Assembly (NCBI GenBank): GCA_040386595.1
Contig: JAZKFE010000191.1
Coordinates: 1-10,822, forward strand
DNA: 10,822 bases
From: JAKFVC01 sp040386595
GTDB taxonomy: Bacteria > Planctomycetota > Planctomycetia > Planctomycetales > Planctomycetaceae
Direction: 5' to 3'
The notes under the pieces are model-generated. The model saw only the letters and a list, made by a program, of their open reading frames with translations. It was not told where the DNA came from and searched no databases. Positions 5,982 through 10,822 of this stretch are shown here, piece after piece. The position numbers and the translations under genes are program-made. The number at the start of each line of letters is the position of its first letter. The first letter of the stretch is position 1.

Positions 5982-6312
5982 CCCGATTTCATGTAACCAA
6001 ATCTGGTACTTAAGCACTGGTAAGATTGAAGATGTGAGGTCTGTTTTGCAGATCGCTGAATGAGGTCGTCGCGTGCTGGTTTTGCCGCCGCGCGAGCCCT
6101 TATCAATGTTCTCGGTGAGCGTTGTAAGTCGCTTGCATTAAATAAGTTGCGCAAGCAAGTGAATGTCATCGCAGCAAATTGGAGTTGCAGAGATTTTTTT
6201 CGAAACCCTGCCCTGTTGGTTGGTGTTCTATGAGTAGTCGGTGGGGTGGGAATCCAGAGATTTGCGGCGTGACATACGAGTTTGCTGCAACGTGAGAAGT
6301 TGAGCCCTTTCC

Positions 6313-6467
6313 GGTGCCTGATTTTCGGCCTGAATTACTCCCTCAGGCCGGGTGCCTGAAAGCGGTTGAAGGAACGTAGGCGAAGAGGCTTCTGATTCTT
6401 CGTGAGTCTCGGATGGGGCCGTCCGGGATGGTTTGAAGTCGCGGTTCGGATTGGTGTCGTACCGAAC
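6313..6467 (+). other. Hairpin-rich stretch upstream of the surface-modification operon
   Basis: Three stems follow one another: CGGCCTG (6326-6332)/CAGGCCG (6344-6350), CGAAGA (6381-6386)/TCTTCG (6397-6402) and GTTCGG (6444-6449)/CCGAAC (6462-6467). A direct repeat GGTGCCTGA flanks the first (6313-6321 and 6351-6359). It ends about 150 bases before the operon's first start codon and could be a structured leader or a small RNA. It matches no riboswitch I recognise. Confidence 0.35.
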
Positions 6468-6601
6468 GAGCGTTCTGCTGCAATCGTGTGGCGCGGGGAA
6501 GACCTGTCTTATGCAACTGTCTGATTCCCTGCGCGGCCGTTCGTAATCGTGTGGAAATGTGCTGGAAAATGCGACGGAAGGCTTGTCTTTTCGTGCTATT
6601 T

Positions 6602-6607
6602 AGGAAG
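6602..6607 (+). promoter_or_regulatory. Ribosome binding site of the first operon gene
   Basis: AGGAAG ends 8 bases before the ATG at 6616. It decides this start over the internal Met at residue 7 of the small membrane protein. Confidence 0.6.
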
Positions 6608-6615
6608 TTCGAAAC

Positions 6616-6819
6616 ATGGAAAATGTCGTCTTGATGACTCCGCTGCTGGCCTACTTCGATCCAGGATCAGGCAGTCTGGTATTGCAAGCTGTTGTCGGGG
6701 GCGCGGCTGGTCTAATGGTCTTCGCCAAGTACCTCTGGACCACGGCTGCTCCCAGGTTCTTTCGTGGTGCTCCCAAGCCCTCCGAGATGGACCAATTCTC
6801 GTCGCACCAGGTTTCCTGA
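6616..6819 (+). CDS. Small single-helix membrane protein with DPGSGS motif
   Basis: A 67-aa protein. Residues 12-29 read AYFDPGSGSLVLQAVVGG, and a membrane helix covers about 20-42, ending in Lys/Tyr/Trp. The motif Y-x-D-P-G-(S/T)-G-S-x-x-x-Q followed by a Gly/Ala helix recurs in short proteins encoded next to methyltransferase and sulfatase-like genes of surface polysaccharide loci. That recurrence is recalled, not searched. The C-terminal 20 residues are polar. It is the first gene of the operon: the methyltransferase starts 40 bp downstream. A role as an accessory or anchor subunit for the two enzymes is inferred from context; no biochemical function is known to me. Confidence 0.7.
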   Translation: MENVVLMTPLLAYFDPGSGSLVLQAVVGGAAGLMVFAKYLWTTAAPRFFRGAPKPSEMDQFSSHQVS

Positions 6820-6859
6820 TCACGCCGTATCCTTGTTGAAACTCAGGTAAGACACTGGT

Positions 6860-8278
6860 ATGTCGGTTGTGCTGAATTATGAGTCTGGTTCGTACCGGGA
6901 CCGCGACGGTCGCGTGTTTGTGGATTCCGAGGGAGGCATCTGTCGCGCTCTCTCCGCGCGAGCACTGGCCGAATGGAATGTGGTGCGGCAGACTCGTTTT
7001 TTTGCCGCTGCGACCGCGACGCAACGTGTCGTCTCCACCGAGACTCTGCTCGATACCAGCCTGATTTCTGACGAAGAGCCCACCGACCACTGGGCCGGTG
7101 TGTTACGGCACGCGGTGGTCCCCTTTGTGTCGTATCCGTTCGAGTGGTCGTTTGGGATGTTACAGGACGCCGCCCTCCTGCATCTGGAGTTGCTAGAACA
7201 AGCACTCGGTGAAGATATCACCCTGAAGGATGGGACCGCCTACAACGTGCAGTGGTACGGCTCGCGGCCCGTGTTTATTGATGTGCCTTCGTTCGAGCGG
7301 CATATTCCCGGGCAGCCGTGGGCTGGATATCGACAGTTCTGCCAGACGTTTCTCTACCCGCTGCTGCTCAACGCCTATAAGAACATTCCCTTTCAGCCCT
7401 GGTTGCGTGGTTGCCTGGAGGGGATCACGCCGCAGCAATGCCGGAACCTGATGTCGTGCCGAGATTTTTTTCGGCGTGGCGTGTTGTCCCACGTCTGGCT
7501 GCATTCGCAGCTCCAGGCCAGTCGTGTAGTGGAAGAAGTCGACAATACCCGCGCCTTATCGGCATCGGGTTTCAGCAAAGAGTTGATCCGGGCGAATGTC
7601 ACGGGACTGCAGCGGTTGATTCGCGGTCTGCGCTGGAAAGCCTCGGCATCGGTCTGGTCGGGCTATGCGGATGCCAATGGCTACACGCCTGCAGATCGGC
7701 AGGCGAAGGAGAGCTTTGTTCGCCGGGCCGTGCAGACGCAACGCTGGTCGCTGGTGTGGGATATTGGCTGTAATACCGGGGTTTATTCGCGAATTGCGGC
7801 CGAGAATGCAGATCGTGTGGTGGCGATGGACGCCGACTATCTGGCGATCGAACGCTTCTACCAATCTCTCAAAGCGACCCCTCAACCGGGGACCGCGACG
7901 ATTCTTCCGCTGGTCAACAACCTGGTTGATCCGTCGATGGGACTTGGCTGGCGTGGTGTGGAACGCAAAGCTCTCGTCGATCGCGGTCGGCCCGACCTCA
8001 CCCTCTGTCTGGCGCTAGTCCATCATCTGGTGATTGGTCATGGAGTCCCCTTACATGAACTCTTGACGTGGCTGGCCGGGTTGCGGACCAATCTCATTAT
8101 CGAGTTCGTCTCGAAAGCGGACCCCATGGTGCAGCGTTTATTGCGCGGGCGGCGCGATAACTATGCCGACTATGAGCCCGAAGTTTTTGAACGCTTGCTG
8201 TCAGAGATGTTTGACGTAGTGCAGACCGAGCGATTGAGCTCCGGATCGCGCACTCTCTATTTCGCAAAGGCGCGATGA
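6860..8278 (+). CDS. NoeA-like SAM-dependent methyltransferase with kinase/APH-like N-terminal region
   Basis: A 472-aa protein. The C-terminal half is a class I methyltransferase: motif I VWDIGCNTGVYS (299-310), acidic strand end VVAMDAD (320-326), a motif-IV-like region DLTLCLALVHHL (379-390) and a later strand NLIIEFVSKADPM (411-423). The N-terminal half contains FEWSFGMLQDAALLHLELL (94-112) and LKDGTAYNVQWYGSRPVFID (122-141), where D124, N129 and D141 mimic the catalytic spacing of APH/kinase folds. The architecture resembles the nodulation protein NoeA and its many non-rhizobial homologues; the substrate is not established, with a surface glycan or glycolipid the likeliest. The start is supported only weakly by AGG about 12 bases upstream. 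The stop overlaps the next start (ATGA), implying translational coupling. Confidence 0.82.
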   Translation: MSVVLNYESGSYRDRDGRVFVDSEGGICRALSARALAEWNVVRQTRFFAAATATQRVVSTETLLDTSLISDEEPTDHWAGVLRHAVVPFVSYPFEWSFGMLQDAALLHLELLEQALGEDITLKDGTAYNVQWYGSRPVFIDVPSFERHIPGQPWAGYRQFCQTFLYPLLLNAYKNIPFQPWLRGCLEGITPQQCRNLMSCRDFFRRGVLSHVWLHSQLQASRVVEEVDNTRALSASGFSKELIRANVTGLQRLIRGLRWKASASVWSGYADANGYTPADRQAKESFVRRAVQTQRWSLVWDIGCNTGVYSRIAAENADRVVAMDADYLAIERFYQSLKATPQPGTATILPLVNNLVDPSMGLGWRGVERKALVDRGRPDLTLCLALVHHLVIGHGVPLHELLTWLAGLRTNLIIEFVSKADPMVQRLLRGRRDNYADYEPEVFERLLSEMFDVVQTERLSSGSRTLYFAKAR

Positions 8279-10452
8279 GCACTATGAGTTTCTGGTTCTG
8301 GCAGCGCGGTTCAGAGAATTCTCCGCCGGCAGCCGCTGCGATCATCCGCTCGCCGTTCATCGACGCTTTGCATGTTTTTGTGCTGGCCAGTTTTGCGGTG
8401 GCTCAGCCCATCTACGATCGCTTGAGCGGACGGGCGGCCTTGTTCGTCGATCAGTCCATGGGCATGCCCGTTGCCTATCTGCTGGTCGCGTTGATCTCGG
8501 TCGGATTACCCACGCTGATTGTGCTGATTGAGGGGCTGGTGCGATACGGCAGCCCGCGCTGCTACGAAGCTCTGCATCGTGTTGTGATCTGCGTCTTTCT
8601 GTTGCTCGTGGCTGTGCCGATCTGCAAACAGTTCATTTTTCTGTTCCCCACCGCGGTGGTTGTCGGTGCGATTGTTGCGGCCGTGATAGGCACGCGGTTG
8701 TATCTGAAATATCGAACGATCCGCACGATGGTGACGTGGGCGGCACTGGGGATCGTGATCTTTCCGCTGATTTTTCTGGTGCAGTTTTCGTCCAACTTTA
8801 CACGGATCTCGCCGTCGTCCCATCGTACGGATCGCTGGTCGCCAGTCCCGGTTGTCTTCTTGGTGTTTGACGAGTTCTGCGGTTCATCGTTGATGACGCC
8901 CGAACGCGAAATTGATGCTCAGCGGTTCCCCAATTTTGCGGCTCTCGCTCGGGACACAACTTGGTTTCGGAATGCCACGAGTGTGAATCAAAGCACGAGC
9001 CAGGCCTTGCCCGCGATCCTGTCGGGGTGCTACCCAGCGACATCACACTACCCGGTGACTGCCAATTTGCCCCAGAATTTGTTCAGTGAATTGGTCACTA
9101 TGGCTGGCTACGACCTCGTCGCGTTCGAGCCGGTTTCGGGACTGGCTCCTCCGGGTGTCGAGACCAATCCCAATCCACCACAGGGAGTCTGGTCGCAAGC
9201 GGCCTTCGTCAGTAACTATCTCTGGCGCGTCTATTTATTTCATGTCACTCCTTCCGAGTACCAAAAGTATCTGCCAGAGATCCCTAAGTTGTGGTTCGGG
9301 ATGCACGATTCCATGAATATCGACGCGACACGGAGGCGTGGAGTTTTCCGTTACAATTGGACGGGGACGCGCGACTTTCAGTTTCAGCATTTTCTGAATT
9401 GTTTAGACGGTGCCGACAAACCAACTCTGTACTTTATGCACTTCCTGCTGCCACATCTCCCGTGGTGTTATCTACCCAGTGGCAGCCGCTATGCCATTGA
9501 TGGCGAAGACTGGCAGCTATTGAGTGTGGGAAGTGAGGAAACACTGCCGGGAACCTGGGGCCAGGACGAACTGGAGATGGTGAATAATCAGCAGCGTTAT
9601 CTCTTGCAGTTGATGTACGTAGACAAGTTGTTAGGGAAGTTCATTGCGCGGTTGAAGGAGACTGGCTTATACGACCGGTCGCTGCTGATTGTCACTGCCG
9701 ATCACGGAATTTCCTTCAGATCGAATCTACCGCGTCGAGGCACTGTCACCGAAAACGCTGACGAGATTCTGTCCGTTCCGATGTTTATCAAACTGCCCGG
9801 GCAGAAGACTGGCGGCAGCAACGACCAGACGGTGGAATCGGTTGATCTGTTCCCCACGGTGGCAGATGTTGTCGGGTTGTCACTGGAGCGACCGACCGAT
9901 GGCTGGTCGGTGTTTGATCGTGTGCGACCGCAGCGAACGAAGAAGACATTTGGGGACTATCAAGAATTGCAGACCGTGGACCCTGCGGTGATCAGTAAAT
10001 CGATCATTCCCTTGATCATTCGCGAGCGATTTGGCGACAGCACAGATCCCCAGTCGTTGTATGAGACTCATCAAATTCCCGAACTGATCGGCCGTCGCAG
10101 CGACAGTCTAACACTCGCCACAACAGCCCCCCTCGAAATGGAAATTCTGCGGTTTGGTGACACCGTAACAACAACGGGGACCAAAACGGTTCCCTGCTTG
10201 TACGAGGGGCAGTTACCCTCAAAACGAACTTCTGCTGCTCCGATGGTGATTGCGGTTTCGGTGAATGGAACGATCCAAGCCGTGACGCGAACCTATCGAA
10301 TCGCCGGCGCGCCGAGTCGCCAATGGTCGGCGATGGTTCCCGAGTTGGCCTTTCACGAGGGCAAGAACGACGTCCGCATTTACAAGGTGACCGGGACACA
10401 GCCTGACTGGGTATTAACGCCGTGTCTCCTCGTGCCTCCCGCAGAATCTTAG
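8275..10452 (+). CDS. Membrane-anchored sulfatase/LTA-synthase-like hydrolase or transferase
   Basis: A 725-aa protein. About four or five membrane helices fill residues 30-172 (for example 64-88, 103-120, 123-140, 152-171), followed by an extracytoplasmic alkaline-phosphatase-superfamily domain (about 190-545). Its metal-site motifs are VVFLVFDEF (D199, E200), TSVNQSTSQALPAILSG (T241 as probable nucleophile), YFMHFLLPHLPW (H389, H394) and LLIVTADHGISF (D476, H477). The sulfatase CxPxR/formylglycine motif is absent, so activity on phosphate esters or phosphoglycerol/phosphoethanolamine groups is more plausible than sulfatase activity. A further 170-residue tail (about 555-725) includes a beta-rich end, MVIAVSVNGTIQAVTRTYR. 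It starts inside the methyltransferase stop (ATGA); AAAGG 4 bases upstream is a close ribosome site, and an ATG at 8284 is a possible alternative. Common databases will call it sulfatase. Confidence 0.85.
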   Translation: MSTMSFWFWQRGSENSPPAAAAIIRSPFIDALHVFVLASFAVAQPIYDRLSGRAALFVDQSMGMPVAYLLVALISVGLPTLIVLIEGLVRYGSPRCYEALHRVVICVFLLLVAVPICKQFIFLFPTAVVVGAIVAAVIGTRLYLKYRTIRTMVTWAALGIVIFPLIFLVQFSSNFTRISPSSHRTDRWSPVPVVFLVFDEFCGSSLMTPEREIDAQRFPNFAALARDTTWFRNATSVNQSTSQALPAILSGCYPATSHYPVTANLPQNLFSELVTMAGYDLVAFEPVSGLAPPGVETNPNPPQGVWSQAAFVSNYLWRVYLFHVTPSEYQKYLPEIPKLWFGMHDSMNIDATRRRGVFRYNWTGTRDFQFQHFLNCLDGADKPTLYFMHFLLPHLPWCYLPSGSRYAIDGEDWQLLSVGSEETLPGTWGQDELEMVNNQQRYLLQLMYVDKLLGKFIARLKETGLYDRSLLIVTADHGISFRSNLPRRGTVTENADEILSVPMFIKLPGQKTGGSNDQTVESVDLFPTVADVVGLSLERPTDGWSVFDRVRPQRTKKTFGDYQELQTVDPAVISKSIIPLIIRERFGDSTDPQSLYETHQIPELIGRRSDSLTLATTAPLEMEILRFGDTVTTTGTKTVPCLYEGQLPSKRTSAAPMVIAVSVNGTIQAVTRTYRIAGAPSRQWSAMVPELAFHEGKNDVRIYKVTGTQPDWVLTPCLLVPPAES

Positions 10453-10529
10453 GATGCCTCGCGACGTCGGCCGATTCCCACAAATCCTCAAGGGATCTTG
10501 AATCCTTCACGGTGTTGCCTATCAGAGCA

Positions 10530-10546
10530 CGCCCCGATTTGGGGCG
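10530..10546 (+). terminator. GC-rich hairpin after the sulfatase-like gene, possible terminator
   Basis: CGCCCC (10530-10535), loop GATTT, GGGGCG (10541-10546): a perfect all-GC 6-bp stem about 80 bases past the operon's last stop codon. No U-run follows, so it is a weak terminator candidate. Confidence 0.4.
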
Positions 10547-10619
10547 GAACGAGCATCGGCTCGACGACGCGATGAGAAATTGTCGATCGCGAATTCTCAA
10601 CCGGGGCTGGCGCAAGAGA

Positions 10620-10711
10620 GGTCGGGCGTTCAAATTTCAAAATTGGCCGGTCACTCGCTCGTTCATAAACCGGTTGATTGCGGGCCAATTTTGAAATTTG
10701 AACACCCGACC
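10620..10711. repeat. 29-bp near-perfect inverted repeat (MITE- or REP-like)
   Basis: The left arm is 10620-10648, beginning GGTCGGGCG and ending AATTGGCC. The right arm is 10683-10711, beginning GGCCAATT and ending CACCCGACC. The arms match at 28 of 29 positions (single C/A mismatch) around a 34-base spacer that contains AACCGGTT. No target-site duplication is clear at the edges and there is no ORF inside. The whole element of about 92 bp would extrude as a long hairpin; it could be a non-autonomous mobile repeat or a strong bidirectional transcription barrier. Confidence 0.7.
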
Positions 10712-10775
10712 CCAGATGCAGAGAAGGCAAAAATCGTTTTTGGATCTTCCGTTTGCGGGATTCGCAGATGTCTGT

Positions 10776-10822
10776 TCCCCGAAGGGGATACACAACATAG
10801 CCCAGGGTCGCCGAGTACTCGC
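10776..10822. repeat. Probable dispersed palindromic repeat, cut by the window end
   Basis: TCCCC-GAA-GGGGA (10776-10788) is a tight hairpin, followed by ATAGCCCAGGGTCG (10798-10811). This combination resembles an intergenic repeat phrase I associate with planctomycete genomes, but only part of one copy is in the window and the claim rests on recall. Confidence 0.3.

Larger units (their letters stand above)
5469..6615. other. 1.1-kb divergent intergenic region without a convincing gene
   Basis: It separates the leftward CsbD gene from the rightward three-gene operon and must hold both promoters, but no strong -35/-10 pair is obvious. Contents seen: a probable dispersed repeat (5681-5735), a 9-base direct repeat CACGGACCG (5684-5692, 5781-5789), an operator-like dyad (5961-5981), an inverted repeat GCTTGC/GCAAGC around an AT-rich centre (6131-6156), a cluster of hairpins (6313-6467) and a direct repeat AATCGTGTGG (6482-6491, 6545-6554). 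The open frames on either strand lack a ribosome binding site or a recognisable domain. Confidence 0.6.
10453..10822. other. Gene-free right end (370 bp)
   Basis: No credible gene is seen on either strand. The stretch holds the GC-rich hairpin, the long inverted repeat and the terminal palindrome listed separately. Short frames here arise from the inverted repeat arms and lack ribosome sites. Confidence 0.5.

Noticed and set aside
5680..6169. Two overlapping minus-strand frames in the intergenic region (98 and 91 codons)
   Set aside because: There is no ribosome site or domain; the first ends in translated dispersed-repeat sequence and the compositions look random.
10016..10793. Minus-strand frames under the end of the sulfatase-like gene and beyond
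   Set aside because: They are antisense to the coding region or span the inverted repeat arms, with biased Arg/Ser composition and no domains.

Overview
The window most likely comes from a Planctomycetota-type chromosome. The assignment is inferred from gene content (secreted Gly/Asn/Tyr-rich proteins, a TPR protein with a lipocalin-like tail, an NTF2-like secreted protein), moderate GC and long intergenic stretches with dispersed palindromes. No marker gene proves it. There is no rRNA, tRNA, CRISPR array, transposase or phage gene.

Left half (97-5468), all on the minus strand. In transcription order the genes are: a 59-aa CsbD-type protein, a 74-aa secreted Gly/Tyr-rich protein, a 360-aa secreted protein with an NTF2/SnoaL-like domain and a second beta-rich domain, a 677-aa secreted poly-Gly/Asn/Tyr-rich protein with TPR-like helices and a lipocalin-like C-terminus, a 63-aa DUF1328 membrane protein, a 160-aa ferritin-like diiron protein and a 50-aa DUF3309 membrane protein. 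CsbD, DUF1328, DUF3309 and ferritin-like genes often travel in stress-response neighbourhoods, so this looks like a stress and cell-envelope cluster. The 49-211 bp gaps and the hairpins suggest several transcripts rather than one operon.

Middle (5469-6615). About 1.1 kb without a convincing gene separates the left cluster from a divergent plus-strand operon. It holds a probable dispersed repeat, an operator-like dyad and a run of hairpins that may be a structured leader.

Right half (6616-10452), plus strand. Three tightly packed genes encode a 67-aa one-helix membrane protein with a DPGSGS motif, a 472-aa NoeA-like methyltransferase whose N-terminal region carries a kinase/APH-like D-N-D pattern, and a 725-aa membrane-anchored sulfatase/LTA-synthase-superfamily enzyme. 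The last two overlap by ATGA. The enzyme has a Thr where classical sulfatases have a formylglycine Cys, so transfer or removal of a phospho-group on a surface glycan or lipid is more likely than sulfate hydrolysis. This cassette is the best candidate here for an undercharacterised system.

Right end (10453-10822). No gene is seen. The stretch contains a GC-rich hairpin, a near-perfect 29-bp inverted repeat and what looks like the start of a dispersed repeat running off the window.
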